A stretch of 47,875 bases of DNA from the NCBI RefSeq assembly GCF_002811985.1, contig NZ_NPDU01000033.1:1-47875 (forward strand), read 5' to 3'. The translations under genes and the position numbers were made by a program. The stretch is from Leptospira adleri (GTDB lineage: Bacteria > Spirochaetota > Leptospiria > Leptospirales > Leptospiraceae). Positions within the stretch are counted from its first letter, which is position 1; every line of letters starts with the position of its first letter. Positions 1-14,376 of the stretch are shown here, piece after piece. The notes under the pieces are model-generated. The model was given only the letters and a program-made list of their open reading frames with translations. It searched no databases and had not been told where the DNA came from.

Positions 1-161
1 TCATACCTTGAGGCTTTGCAGAGTTTATCCGCTTCCTCATCTAAGAGAGCGTTCAGCGTTTCTTCCACTGAGCCTCTTACGAGTTCGCTCAAGTCTTTCT
101 TGAGCTGGGTCTCATCCACTTGAATTACTTTCAGGTGCGCTTTTTCTTCTTCTGCCCTCAT
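1..161 (-). CDS. IS256-family (mutator-type) transposase, N-terminal part, cut by window edge
   Basis: The minus-strand frame starts with ATG at 159-161, preceded by an AGGAG ribosome-binding site at 171-176. It runs off the left edge after about 53 codons. The peptide begins MRAEEEKAHLKVIQVDETQL and continues through VRGSVEETLNALLDEEADKL to KASRYE. This is the conserved N-terminal block of IS256/mutator transposases, which catalyse cut-and-paste or copy-out transposition with a DDE active site. The catalytic domain lies outside the window, so intactness cannot be judged. The frame is too short at this edge to stand out by length and was read directly. Family assignment is by recognition of the VEETLNALLDEEAD block; the specific IS name is unknown. 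Confidence 0.8.
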   Translation of the reverse strand, partial: MRAEEEKAHLKVIQVDETQLKKDLSELVRGSVEETLNALLDEEADKLCKASRY

Positions 162-442
162 TGGGGGGTTCTCCTTTTTTTGAATTTGATCGTTACAAAC
201 TCAATCGGCAAGGAGAGCCTTCTCATTCATTCTTAAATCTGCGAAAATTTTAGGACGTTATCGAACTTTAAGTTCGCGTGAACTAGGATCTCAAAGAAAA
301 ATATCCTTTTCCACTGAGTGCATTCGATTTAGGTCAACTGATTTTCAGATTCGAACTCAAATCTTAGAACTCGGATAAAAATAAGAAACACACACGTAGG
401 AGTTCAGAAATTTTTAATGTCGCTTTATAAGCACAATGGACT
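162..442. other. Presumed left end of the IS element plus intergenic DNA
   Basis: No gene is visible here. IS256-family elements usually carry their terminal inverted repeat within roughly 50-150 bases of the transposase start, so the IS end should lie in this stretch. I could not define it without the opposite end for comparison. A short palindrome, ACTTTAAGTTCGCGTGAACT-like, sits near 265-284 and may or may not be part of it. Confidence 0.4.
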
Positions 443-480
443 TTTGAAAAAGCAAGCCAAAGTCAATTTGCTTTTTCAAA
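443..480 (-). terminator. Hairpin terminator overlapping the stop of the lpxL-like gene
   Basis: A 13-bp perfect inverted repeat, TTTGAAAAAGCAA (443-455) and TTGCTTTTTCAAA (468-480), is separated by 12 bases. It overlaps the TGA stop at 476-478. On the minus strand the 3' arm is T-rich, as expected for an intrinsic terminator. Confidence 0.6.
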
Positions 481-1378
481 CTTGACCAGGAAAATCTCCC
501 GGTTTGGTTCTCCATCTTCTGTGAACCCAAAAATACTGTTCCGGAAAAAGTTTAACTTCCTCTTCTAAAGCTTTTGTCCAAACTTCCGTATAATGACGGA
601 TTGCGGTTTCACGATCCGCAAAAGCCTTTTTATCGACAAACCCCAAGTCTTTGATTCGAACGATGACCTTACCTTTTTCTCCGCAGAGAACCGAGTAAAG
701 CAACATCTTTGCGCCGGTGAGATAGGCCATGAGTGCGGGGCCTTGATACGTGGAGGCCGGGCGATTGAAGAAATTTACGAAGATCCCGACCTTTCCGGCA
801 TTTTGATCGGAGCCGAATCCCATCCAATAACCTTGTTTGAGCATCTTCGCGACTTGGCTGGATTCATCCGTGGAGACGAGTTTGATTCCATTCTTCGTTC
901 TAAGTTTATAAATCAATCGATCGACATAAGGATTTCTGACTTTCTTATAAATCCCTGCGCCTTTCATTCGGATTCCCATAAACTGAACGAGAATTTCCCA
1001 GGTTCCAAAATGCCCGGAAATAAGAACGACTCCGATTCCTTCTTCGTTGGTCTTTCTTTCGATCTCTAAAGATTCTTTATCATAGACCAAATAACGATCC
1101 ATCCATTTCTGATTGAGCCTCGGAGCGTAAAGCGTTCCGGCGACTAAGTTTCCGATATGAAGAATGCTCTTCCAGACGAGTTCTTTCTTTTGGGCTTCGG
1201 AATACTCGGGAAACGCATAAGAAATATTTTCATAGGCGATTCTTCTGTGCTTTCTCGCTAAAGGATAAAGAAGAATTACCAAAAATCTTCCGAACAATAA
1301 ACACAGACGATACGGTAAAATGCGAAAGGGAAGATAGAATAGATAAACAAAAAGGAATGACGGAATGTAACGAATCAA
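476..1378 (-). CDS. lpxL: LpxL/HtrB-family lipid A (Kdo2-lipid IVA) acyltransferase
   Basis: This 300-residue protein belongs to the LpxL/LpxM (HtrB) family, inner-membrane acyltransferases that add secondary acyl chains to lipid A precursors in LPS synthesis. A hydrophobic N-terminal anchor covers about residues 3-40. The catalytic HX4E motif is in SGHFGTWE, with H123 and E128. [10 protein letters not shown] (about 187-196) matches the family's second conserved block and is followed by [11 protein letters not shown]. The length is normal for the family. The start is a TTG at 1376-1378; no better in-frame start with a Shine-Dalgarno (SD) sequence is visible, so the N-terminus is a little uncertain. 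It is a single gene with its own hairpin terminator. The exact acyl position cannot be told from sequence, so the symbol is a family-level call. Confidence 0.8.
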   Translation of the reverse strand: MIRYIPSFLFVYLFYLPFRILPYRLCLLFGRFLVILLYPLARKHRRIAYENISYAFPEYSEAQKKELVWKSILHIGNLVAGTLYAPRLNQKWMDRYLVYDKESLEIERKTNEEGIGVVLISGHFGTWEILVQFMGIRMKGAGIYKKVRNPYVDRLIYKLRTKNGIKLVSTDESSQVAKMLKQGYWMGFGSDQNAGKVGIFVNFFNRPASTYQGPALMAYLTGAKMLLYSVLCGEKGKVIVRIKDLGFVDKKAFADRETAIRHYTEVWTKALEEEVKLFPEQYFWVHRRWRTKPGDFPGQV

Positions 1379-1721
1379 GGGAGCCCCGTTAATTGTTTTT
1401 AATTACAAAGGGAACGTTTTCGGTCCGGATTGACAAGCAAAAGAACTAGCCCTTTTTTTCTATCTCATTGAGAATTCAAACTAAGAAAAAAGATGAAACG
1501 TTTTCTTTTCGATCTTCCATAAGAATCTTGCTTCTTTTTTCGTTTTGAAATATTCTTCTTTTCAACACGAAGTTCTGAACTCGAAAAAAATCCACTTTGC
1601 CTAAATGAAAGCTCCGAGAGTTGACCGCAAAGGGTAGGTCCGAAATTCTGGAATTAGCCTTTTTATTTTTTTTGTGAACGCGACGCTTGCAAAAAGAAAT
1701 ATCTTGTACTCATAAGAACCC
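1379..1721. other. Intergenic region between divergent lpxL-like gene and queE
   Basis: This 343-base divergent promoter region is AT-rich with long T and A runs. I saw no RNA gene or convincing ORF. A weak sigma70-like candidate for queE is TTGCAA at about 1687, followed about 17 bases later by TCATAA, placing transcription very close to the queE ATG. The -10 match is poor. No clear SD precedes the queE start. Confidence 0.4.
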
Positions 1722-2435
1722 ATGAACAATCTGAAAACCTCCGTACATGAAATCTATCTTTCCCTTTCCGGGGAAGGAATTTCAACAGGATTACCGACCG
1801 TCTTCGTTCGGATGGCGGGATGTTCCTTACGATGTGGAATGGCCGTTGGAAGAAAATTATGGTGTGATACTCCTTACGCCCTTTCTCCAAACGCGGGTGA
1901 AGAATCGGATCTCGAACAAGTCCTGAAGCAAATTCAAGAACTCAGTCCGGTGGATACGCAGATTCTTCTTACCGGAGGCGAACCCTTGGAAGGTAGAAAC
2001 CGAGATTTCAGCGTCGCTTTAGGAAACGAAATCTTTAGAGCTCGAAAGCAATCGGGTTCTTATCCCAGACCAAGAGTCGAAACAAACGGGGCCGAGTCCA
2101 TCGAAGGGTTGGATTCGTTCGTCTTTACTTTGGATTATAAGCTACCCGGCTCCGGCATGGAAGAACGGATGCTCTTGAAAAATTTAGAAATTTATAAAGA
2201 TAGAAAAAACAATTTGGATGAAATTAAGTTTGTGATTCGAGATAGAATTGATTTTGACAGATGTATTGAAGTGATTCAAGAGTTCCGTTTATCCGGAAAT
2301 CTTTTGGCTTCTCCGGTGCAAAGCGAATTGTCTCCGGATCTTCTTTCCGAATGGATCAAGTCCTCTCTCGGTTCCGGTCTTCGTCTCTCTCTGCAAACCC
2401 ATAAATATATCTGGGGCGATCAAAGGGGCGTTTAG
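1722..2435 (+). CDS. queE: 7-carboxy-7-deazaguanine synthase QueE (radical SAM)
   Basis: This 237-residue radical SAM enzyme converts 6-carboxytetrahydropterin to 7-carboxy-7-deazaguanine, a step toward preQ0 and the queuosine modification of tRNA. The N-terminal [12 protein letters not shown] (8-19), [13 protein letters not shown] (22-34), CDTPYA (48-53) and LLTGGEPL blocks are QueE hallmarks. The cluster cysteines are C34, C38 and C48, giving CX3CX9C instead of the usual CX3CX2C; seven extra residues (within GMAVGRKLW) separate the second and third cysteine. The rest of the fold looks intact, so I take this as a lineage variant rather than a dead enzyme. The stop codon directly abuts the TTG start of the helicase gene, suggesting co-transcription. 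No other queuosine gene is nearby. Confidence 0.88.
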   Translation: MNNLKTSVHEIYLSLSGEGISTGLPTVFVRMAGCSLRCGMAVGRKLWCDTPYALSPNAGEESDLEQVLKQIQELSPVDTQILLTGGEPLEGRNRDFSVALGNEIFRARKQSGSYPRPRVETNGAESIEGLDSFVFTLDYKLPGSGMEERMLLKNLEIYKDRKNNLDEIKFVIRDRIDFDRCIEVIQEFRLSGNLLASPVQSELSPDLLSEWIKSSLGSGLRLSLQTHKYIWGDQRGV

Positions 2436-5276
<2,841 letters not shown>

Positions 5277-5355
5277 GGCGCAGCCTTTTCCTGCTCGACA
5301 TCCGATTTTGGTCAGGGTTTCTGGACCTTAAACAATCGGAACGGAGCCTGAGTAC

Positions 5356-7764
<2,409 letters not shown>

Positions 7765-7765
7765 G

Positions 7766-8335
7766 ATGAAAATACACGAAACCGCTTTTATACATCCGCA
7801 GGCGACTGCGATCGGTCTGGTTGAAATGGGCGCTTATTCTTCTCTTTGGCCGGGAGCCGTCGCCAGGGCGGATATGAATCATATCGTTCTCGGGGAAGGT
7901 GTTAACATTCAAGACAATACCACCTTACACACCGATTCGAACAGAGGAATCCAAATCGGAGATTACACGTTAGTCGGTCATAACGCAATGCTTCACGGTT
8001 GTAAGATCGGAAGAGGTTGTCTTATCGGAATCGGAAGTATCGTTCTGGACGATGCGGAGATCGGAGACGGGGCCATGGTTATGGCGGGTTGTTTGGTCCG
8101 AGGCGGAAAAAAAATTCCTGCCGGCGCGATGGTAATTCAGAAAGACGGAGATCTAAAAATCTTTGAAGGAAAGGCAAAGCCGGTTTATTCGGTTGCGGGT
8201 TGTCTGGAATATATTTCTCTTTCGAAACGTTTCAAAGAGGGAATTTTCGGACCGTTTTCCAAGGAAGAGGAGCTTGAATTTCAAAATCAAGCGAAAGTGA
8301 TTTTGGAAAGAATGGGAATTCCCTTTAAGGGCTGA
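7766..8335 (+). CDS. Gamma-carbonic-anhydrase-like hexapeptide-repeat protein
   Basis: This 189-residue protein has a left-handed beta-helix built from hexapeptide repeats (GVNIQD, GIQIGD, GCKIGRG, GCLIGIG, DAEIGDG). It belongs to the gamma-carbonic anhydrase/YrdA/CaiE/PaaY group. The three zinc-ligand histidines of the family appear present: H55 (TTLHTDSN) and H72/H77 in GHNAMLHG. Carbonic anhydrase activity is therefore possible but not proven; many YrdA-type homologues have unknown activity. It starts two bases after the pheT stop without a strong SD of its own, consistent with translational coupling. The length is typical of the family. Confidence 0.85.
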   Translation: MKIHETAFIHPQATAIGLVEMGAYSSLWPGAVARADMNHIVLGEGVNIQDNTTLHTDSNRGIQIGDYTLVGHNAMLHGCKIGRGCLIGIGSIVLDDAEIGDGAMVMAGCLVRGGKKIPAGAMVIQKDGDLKIFEGKAKPVYSVAGCLEYISLSKRFKEGIFGPFSKEEELEFQNQAKVILERMGIPFKG

Positions 8336-8385
8336 TTGTTTTTGCAATCCGGAAATCGAACGGTTCCCGGATTATTTTCAAAGAA

Positions 8386-9030
8386 TTAAATCTTGATAAA
8401 CTTATTCAGGAGGTCAGCGACTTTTTGACCTTTGCTTTTTGCATCCTTATCTAAAAACGTTCCCGTAAAGACGTGAGCCTTTTTATTCACAATAAATACT
8501 AGTTGATAGTTGCGAAGTTTGTAACTTTTTCCGGCGATTGTCTGTTCAAATCTGCTTTCGAGGAGAGCGGAATCTAATCCTTGGATTTTGGATTTTTTCG
8601 GCGGATTGATCATTTCATACTTTTGAAAGACGGTCGGATAAAAACCGGTGACCGCGGAGATATAATCATCTAAAGTAATTTCTCTCGGTTGTTTGGAGAG
8701 ATCTTCAATCGTATAATTTACGTTTGTGTTGAACGTTTGCGCTTCCGGACTTTCCTGAGGGTATTCAAAAAGAAAAAAATTGATACCCGCTACTTCCAGC
8801 GCTTGTTTGATCGCTCCGGTATTGTCGGCACTCGCCGCGATTTCGTGCGCTTGATTGATCAGGTTTGGGTTGTCGTTAAAATACCACCCTTCGTAGTTCA
8901 GTCCTAATCCGAGAGAAGGAAGTTGAATCACTTTAGAATTAGGATCTAAAGCGTGGTCCTTTTTGCATGTAAGAAGAAAGACGGCGATCAGAATTAAGAT
9001 TAAAGAATTTCGGCTCCGATTGTATTTCAT
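8386..9030 (-). CDS. Predicted lipoprotein of unknown function
   Basis: This is a 214-residue protein I do not recognise. The N-terminus has a lipoprotein signal: basic start, hydrophobic core LILILIAVFLLT and lipobox LLTC with the lipid-bearing cysteine at residue 22. The mature part is a soluble alpha/beta-looking domain ending VFTGTFLDKDAKS, KVADLLNKFIKI. This resembles short secreted proteins that carry a PsbP/DUF1795-like fold, but I cannot establish the match. ATG at 9028-9030 is preceded by AAGGGG with good spacing. It stands alone; the upstream neighbour on this strand ends at a clear terminator. Confidence 0.75.
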   Translation of the reverse strand: MKYNRSRNSLILILIAVFLLTCKKDHALDPNSKVIQLPSLGLGLNYEGWYFNDNPNLINQAHEIAASADNTGAIKQALEVAGINFFLFEYPQESPEAQTFNTNVNYTIEDLSKQPREITLDDYISAVTGFYPTVFQKYEMINPPKKSKIQGLDSALLESRFEQTIAGKSYKLRNYQLVFIVNKKAHVFTGTFLDKDAKSKGQKVADLLNKFIKI

Positions 9031-9157
9031 AAAACGCCCCTTAAGAAATGAAGAAGATAACTTCTTCCGTTAAAAAAGCCAATCAAATTACGTCCGTAAG
9101 AAGATTTACTTGGTCGGAAAACCGGCTTTGATTTGTGAATTTTCTTTTTAAAATAAA

Positions 9158-9183
9158 AAAGCCGATCAATAAGACCGGCTTTT
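9158..9183 (-). terminator. Intrinsic terminator of the cytochrome oxidase subunit IV-like gene
   Basis: On the minus strand GCCGGTC and GATCGGC pair around a TTATT loop, extended by AAA/TTT and followed by a T-rich tail. The single imperfect pair is a G-T wobble on the minus strand but an A-C mismatch on the plus strand, which supports action on minus-strand transcripts. Confidence 0.75.
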
Positions 9184-9207
9184 CCGAATTTTATACTTGG
9201 AAACGAA

Positions 9208-9795
<588 letters not shown>

Positions 9796-9897
9796 ATATC
9801 CTGAATTTGGACCGCAGAATTTGCGGATGGTTTTCCGGGCGGTAAACCGCAACCTATGGGACATCCTGGCAGGGTCTAAAAAAGCCTCAAGTACATT

Positions 9898-11142
9898 TCA
9901 AAGGAGAATCTTTTTCCTCCATTCTTCATAGAATTTTTGAATTCTTCCATACATGGATTGTTCGGATTTATTCGGAAATCCTAAAAGAATCCAAGCAATC
10001 CCGTATGTTTTTCCGTTGGAAAAACGATCGGGTGTAAGCGGAAGAATTTGTATTCCTTGAGAAATTCCCCATTGAAAAATCCATTCTGCAAATCCCGGAA
10101 TCGGTTTTTTTAGGGATATGGGAAGAATCGCAAGATTCGGATCGGCGATCGGTTTTGTTTTCGCAAAGAGTTCTGAACGAGAAAGTTCGAGAAGAATTCT
10201 TCCCATGGACCATCGAAAATTTCCCTCGCTCAACCTTCTTATCTTTGTTTTATTTTGAGAATGGAACTCAAATCCGTCCAAGGAAACCGGGCCTTCGTAG
10301 TCCGAAGCAAAATTTTTGGAAAGGGCTTCGGCGATCGGTTGAATCTGAGATTGGATTCGATCCGATTCTTTTTCCGAAGGAAGAAAGGCTCCGCTGTATT
10401 TTCCTCTTTCATCGCAGATTTGAATCGTGGAACCTTTTGAGGTCGGAACCCCGGCGTTCCAATCGTAGAGGCAGGAAAAATCGGAGGTTCTTTGGACCCA
10501 AGGCTCTACGACGCAAGGAAACCAGGAGCGATCTTTTTCGGTTTCGATTTCTTCTGAGTGTTCGGAGCCGATAAAATCGAACTTAAGAATTTTATGTCTT
10601 CCGGAAAAACTGAATTCGGGTTTGAGAACGATTTTCTCCGTCCGGAGTTCCGACCAGTCTGTCGGAAGTACGAGAAGGTGAGAGGCTTTTTCCAAAACTC
10701 TCGCGTCGATATCCTGAAAACCCATTTCCGATTTCCAACGGGTCAAAAGAATTTTAGAATTCAGTCTTTTTGAGAGATCTGCCTTCTCAGAGGAATTAAG
10801 AATTTCTCCGGAAGAATCAAGATCGGAGACCGAACCCCATTCTTCCCAAATGAAACTTTTCTCCGGAGGAGAGATCGCCAGATTCTTCTTTGCGTTTCTT
10901 TTGAGAATTTGAAACGGTCCCAACTGAATTCCTTTCGATTTCCAAAATTGCACCCACTCCGGATCCGGCCCTTCGCTGAGAAGCGAAACCGTTTGGAAAT
11001 CTCGAATCGATTGAAAAAGATAGAAAAGATTCTCCAAGGTTCTGTTTTTAAAATCCAGCTTTTCGGGAGCGATTTCCCCGGTTTTGAGTTCTTCCTCGAA
11101 AAAGCCGTTAAACCTAGAATAACGAGTCATAATGTTCCGCAT
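9898..11142 (-). CDS. ATP-grasp-like protein of unknown substrate
   Basis: This 414-residue protein is not a named family I recognise, but it has the ordered signatures of an ATP-grasp carboxylate-amine ligase. VLKPEFSFSGRHKIL has the candidate ATP lysine K174 and a glycine-containing loop. CVVEPWVQR has E213, GPVSLDGFEF has D289, and LSEGNFRWSMGR carries E306, N308 and R310, like the metal-binding E-x-N-x-R strand. The N-terminal 130 residues and the C-terminal 90 residues (ending in an aromatic-rich GIAWILLGFP segment) are unassigned. It is divergent from the fcpB-like gene (66-base gap) and lies 105 bases upstream of the subunit IV-like gene. Substrate, product and pathway are unknown. Confidence 0.65.
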   Translation of the reverse strand: MRNIMTRYSRFNGFFEEELKTGEIAPEKLDFKNRTLENLFYLFQSIRDFQTVSLLSEGPDPEWVQFWKSKGIQLGPFQILKRNAKKNLAISPPEKSFIWEEWGSVSDLDSSGEILNSSEKADLSKRLNSKILLTRWKSEMGFQDIDARVLEKASHLLVLPTDWSELRTEKIVLKPEFSFSGRHKILKFDFIGSEHSEEIETEKDRSWFPCVVEPWVQRTSDFSCLYDWNAGVPTSKGSTIQICDERGKYSGAFLPSEKESDRIQSQIQPIAEALSKNFASDYEGPVSLDGFEFHSQNKTKIRRLSEGNFRWSMGRILLELSRSELFAKTKPIADPNLAILPISLKKPIPGFAEWIFQWGISQGIQILPLTPDRFSNGKTYGIAWILLGFPNKSEQSMYGRIQKFYEEWRKKILL

Positions 11143-11159
11143 TTTTTTCGTTTGTAATA

Positions 11160-11188
11160 TAAAGATCGGGGGATAAGAATTTCGATAA
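11160..11188 (+). promoter_or_regulatory. Candidate sigma28 (FliA)-like promoter of the fcpB-like gene
   Basis: TAAA at 11160-11163 and TTCGATAA at 11181-11188 resemble the flagellar sigma28 consensus TAAA-N15-GCCGATAA, although the spacer is 17 rather than 15 bases. The implied start near 11195 would leave a short leader with AAGGG at 11196-11200 before the ATG at 11208. This is a weak match by eye only. Confidence 0.35.
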
Positions 11189-11207
11189 TCTGAATAAGGG
11201 TAAATCT

Positions 11208-12002
<795 letters not shown>

Positions 12003-12370
12003 GAAAAGATTTATTATAAATTTATAATATTTCAAAAACCGGCTTTGTTGCCGCTTTTTTTATCGAATACGGAAACCGTATTTTAAAACGGATCAAAATA
12101 CTTTCGTTTTAGGTGGAGATTGGCTTTGTCCGCTGATTCGGAAAGTATCTCGGATATCTGAAGGCATTTCCGATTTCGAATCGTCCCCAAAATCGCAAGC
12201 GAAACTTCAAAATCGTTTCTCTATTTTTCTCTTTCCATTTCTTCAAGTTTTCGAAATAGACCTCGTCGATTGAAAACGCAGGAGTTTCCACACTCTAAGT
12301 TTTTTGAGAAAGGTTCTAAATTAGGATCGGCTTGAGAATTGGAGGAAGAATTTTTCAAAAGTAGGAAAAT
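12003..12370. other. Intergenic region
   Basis: The stretch holds the terminator of the fcpB-like gene and otherwise little. A 60-codon GTG-start frame (12109-12291, minus) lacks an SD and resembles no family I know; I do not call it. Confidence 0.5.
12034..12062 (+). terminator. Intrinsic terminator after the fcpB-like gene
   Basis: AAAACCGGC, a TTTGTT loop and GCCGCTTTTTTT form a short GC stem (CGGC/GCCG), extended across one C-C mismatch by A/T pairs and ending in a run of T. It starts 32 bases after the stop codon. Confidence 0.65.
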
Positions 12371-12378
12371 CTACTTTT
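12357..12378 (-). terminator. Hairpin overlapping the stop of the 69-residue gene
   Basis: AAAAGTAG (12357-12364) and CTACTTTT (12371-12378) form an 8-bp perfect stem with a six-base loop that includes the TAG stop (12371-12373). On the minus strand the 3' arm ends in TTTT, so it may terminate transcription. Confidence 0.4.
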
Positions 12379-12580
12379 TAATCAAAAAATCGCTGATGAC
12401 CTTTTCTTCGGTCAGGTATTTTTTATTGAGATAGGAAATGGCATAGTTGATAAATCTCGGAATCTCTTTTCCCGCGTCCAAAAGATCCAATTTCGTCTGA
12501 GTCAATTCGTCGATCGTTGCCAACGCCAGTTTTCTTTGGCTTTGATGCGATTCGAACTCGTCTTCCGATTCCAATGCCAT
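12371..12580 (-). CDS. Small hypothetical protein
   Basis: This 69-residue acidic, helical protein starts MALESEDEFESHQSQRKLA and ends with a basic tail, FLIKK. No signal peptide, membrane segment or metal motif is visible, and I do not recognise a family. The amino-acid composition is that of a normal cytoplasmic helical protein. A weak SD (CAGG) lies about ten bases before the ATG at 12578-12580. It is downstream of the MFS gene on the same strand, separated by a 13-bp hairpin, so it is probably transcribed partly on its own. It may be a chance frame, but composition and the hairpin at its stop favour a real gene. Confidence 0.55.
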   Translation of the reverse strand: MALESEDEFESHQSQRKLALATIDELTQTKLDLLDAGKEIPRFINYAISYLNKKYLTEEKVISDFLIKK

Positions 12581-12610
12581 TCGCGGTTAACCTGTTCCGA
12601 AGATAACAGA

Positions 12611-12643
12611 AATCACAAGAAAGGGCAAGTCTTTCTTGTGATT
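12611..12643 (-). terminator. 13-bp inverted repeat downstream of the MFS gene
   Basis: AATCACAAGAAAG (12611-12623) and CTTTCTTGTGATT (12631-12643) form a perfect 13-bp stem with a seven-base loop. It lies 11 bases past the stop of the MFS transporter gene. The T-run following it is better on the plus strand (CTTTTT) than on the minus strand, so terminator function on the minus strand is likely but not certain. Confidence 0.5.
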
Positions 12644-12653
12644 CTTTTTAAAC

Positions 12654-13991
12654 TTAGGTTTCTCTGTAGTCCACCGCAGTTTGGATTCCGCGTTCTTCGT
12701 CTACAAATGCGTTGATCAAAAGCGAGATCACAAAGAAAACCGCAACGACCAGGAAGGAATTTCTAAGATCGAATAAGATTTGAAGTCCTCCGACTGCGAC
12801 GAGTCCGAAAGCGGCGGCGACTTTACCGGACAATCCCCAGAGACCGAAAAATTCTCCGGATTTGGATTCCGGCGCGAAAAGTCCGACTATGGCGCGGCTC
12901 GCAGATTGTGTCGCACCTAAACCGGCGCCCGCGAGAACGGTTGTTCCTACGAAGACCCATTGTTGTGTGGTCGGAATTCCGATTCCTACTAAGAATGCGG
13001 TCAAATCCTTCACCCAGTAGATGAGCAAGAGGCAGGCAATCCATAAGAAAAGTGTAATGTTAAACGTCTTTTTTGCTCCGATTTTATCCTGGATGAATCC
13101 GAAAAGAATGGCTCCGACCGCCGCGAAAAGTTGAATGAGAAGAAACATCGCAATCTCGTGTTTTTCTTCCGTCTTGATTTCTTGAGCTCCATAGATAAAA
13201 GCAAAGCTGATAACGATTCCTAGAGCAGCCATCGCAAAGAAAAGGGAAACTAGATAAACCGCCATGTCTCTGAATTTGTGAATTTCTTTCATCGTAGAAA
13301 CGACTCTTTCCATTCCAATTTTAAGATAGGAAAGTCCTTCCGGTTTATCTTTTCCGGCCGTGTATTCTCTTAAGAGAAGAAAGGTCGGAATTCCGGCGAA
13401 TAAAAAGAAGAATGCGGTGTAAGGTCCGACCATTCTAAGATTGTCAAAATTATCGAGAGTTTTTGGTCCTAAGGTGTTGACTAACGCGACCGCGGCGATT
13501 CCACCGAAGTAACCGATTCCCCAAGCGTAACCCGAAATTTTTCCGAGATCTTCTTTAGGGCCGAGATAGGGAAGAAAACTCGATGCAAAATTTTCTCCGG
13601 AGGCAAAGAAGAAGTTTGAAAGAATGATCAGAATGAACGCGAGAACGTATTGTCCGGGGGCGATTACGAACCAAAGGGCGCCCGTCGAAATAATACAGAA
13701 GACATAACTATAAAACAGAAATTGTTTCTTTCTCGCGGAATAGTCCGTAATCGCGCCGAAAATCGGTCCCGTCAAAACGACTAATAGATAAGAAATCGCC
13801 AGAGCGATCGACCAGAGTAAATTTCCATATTCGAACGGATTTTCCTGGTTGGACGTGGCGGGGACAACCAATTGGCTAAAAACGATTCCGTATGTAACAC
13901 TGATAATGACAGTCGTATAAGAGGAGTTCGCAAAATCGAACATGCACCAGCCGAGGATTTCTCGGAGAGGGGCTCTTTTTGTATCTTGCAT
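12654..13991 (-). CDS. MFS transporter, UMF1 family
   Basis: This 445-residue integral membrane protein has about 12 hydrophobic helices. The N-terminal GWCMFDFANSSYTTVI motif is diagnostic for the UMF1 (Atg22-like vacuole effluxer-type) branch of the major facilitator superfamily. TDYSARKK after the second helix is the MFS loop 2-3 motif, and GASR-like residues follow in the second half (LGATQSASRAIVGLFAP). The substrate is unknown; eukaryotic Atg22 exports amino acids from vacuoles, but bacterial UMF1 members are uncharacterised. ATG at 13989-13991 has an AAAGGA SD. The length is standard. It is a single gene with a hairpin downstream. Confidence 0.88.
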   Translation of the reverse strand: MQDTKRAPLREILGWCMFDFANSSYTTVIISVTYGIVFSQLVVPATSNQENPFEYGNLLWSIALAISYLLVVLTGPIFGAITDYSARKKQFLFYSYVFCIISTGALWFVIAPGQYVLAFILIILSNFFFASGENFASSFLPYLGPKEDLGKISGYAWGIGYFGGIAAVALVNTLGPKTLDNFDNLRMVGPYTAFFFLFAGIPTFLLLREYTAGKDKPEGLSYLKIGMERVVSTMKEIHKFRDMAVYLVSLFFAMAALGIVISFAFIYGAQEIKTEEKHEIAMFLLIQLFAAVGAILFGFIQDKIGAKKTFNITLFLWIACLLLIYWVKDLTAFLVGIGIPTTQQWVFVGTTVLAGAGLGATQSASRAIVGLFAPESKSGEFFGLWGLSGKVAAAFGLVAVGGLQILFDLRNSFLVVAVFFVISLLINAFVDEERGIQTAVDYRET

Positions 13992-14148
13992 GGTTTTCCT
14001 TTGTTTTTAATCAGAAATTTCAAAAAAGGCTATTTTTCGGAAACTGGATGTCAAATGAAAACCGTAAAAAATTTCTCTTGCAGAAGAATTTCAGAGTCTT
14101 TAATCTGATTGGAAACCCGATTTCTAACTGTCCAATTAAATAGAAGAT

Positions 14149-14376
14149 ATGGATTCCTCATTTTTCAGTCAAGTCGACCTCTGCCAATTGATGCGCCCCC
14201 GAAAGGTCTGCGTTTGCAATCAGGTATCGGAAGAAGAGATCCTAACGTCGATTCGAAACGGACATGATACTTTAGAAAAACTCATGGACGATACGGGCGC
14301 CTCGACCGGTTGCGGGACCTGCATGGGTTCAGTTCGTAAACTTCTGGCTCGGGAACTCAACGTTCCTCGAGCATGA
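14149..14376 (+). CDS. Bfd-like [2Fe-2S] ferredoxin
   Basis: This 75-residue protein has the bacterioferritin-associated-ferredoxin (Fer2_BFD) domain. The cysteines C21-X-C23 and C55-X2-C58 are separated by 31 residues, matching the CXCX(31-33)CXXC cluster motif. An extra N-terminal cysteine (C12) is present. Proteins of this type transfer electrons, for example to bacterioferritin for iron release, or act as assembly domains. No bacterioferritin gene is in the window. The last codons overlap the next gene by four bases (ATGA), so it is the first gene of a three-gene operon with the RibD-C reductase and the transglycosylase. Confidence 0.88.
   Translation: MDSSFFSQVDLCQLMRPRKVCVCNQVSEEEILTSIRNGHDTLEKLMDDTGASTGCGTCMGSVRKLLARELNVPRA

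Noticed and set aside
593..1069. 158-codon open frame antisense to the lpxL-like gene
   Set aside because: It overlaps a clear LpxL coding sequence with conserved motifs; the antisense product shows no recognisable features.
12109..12291. 60-codon minus frame with GTG start
   Set aside because: No SD, no recognisable features and located in an otherwise empty intergenic stretch.
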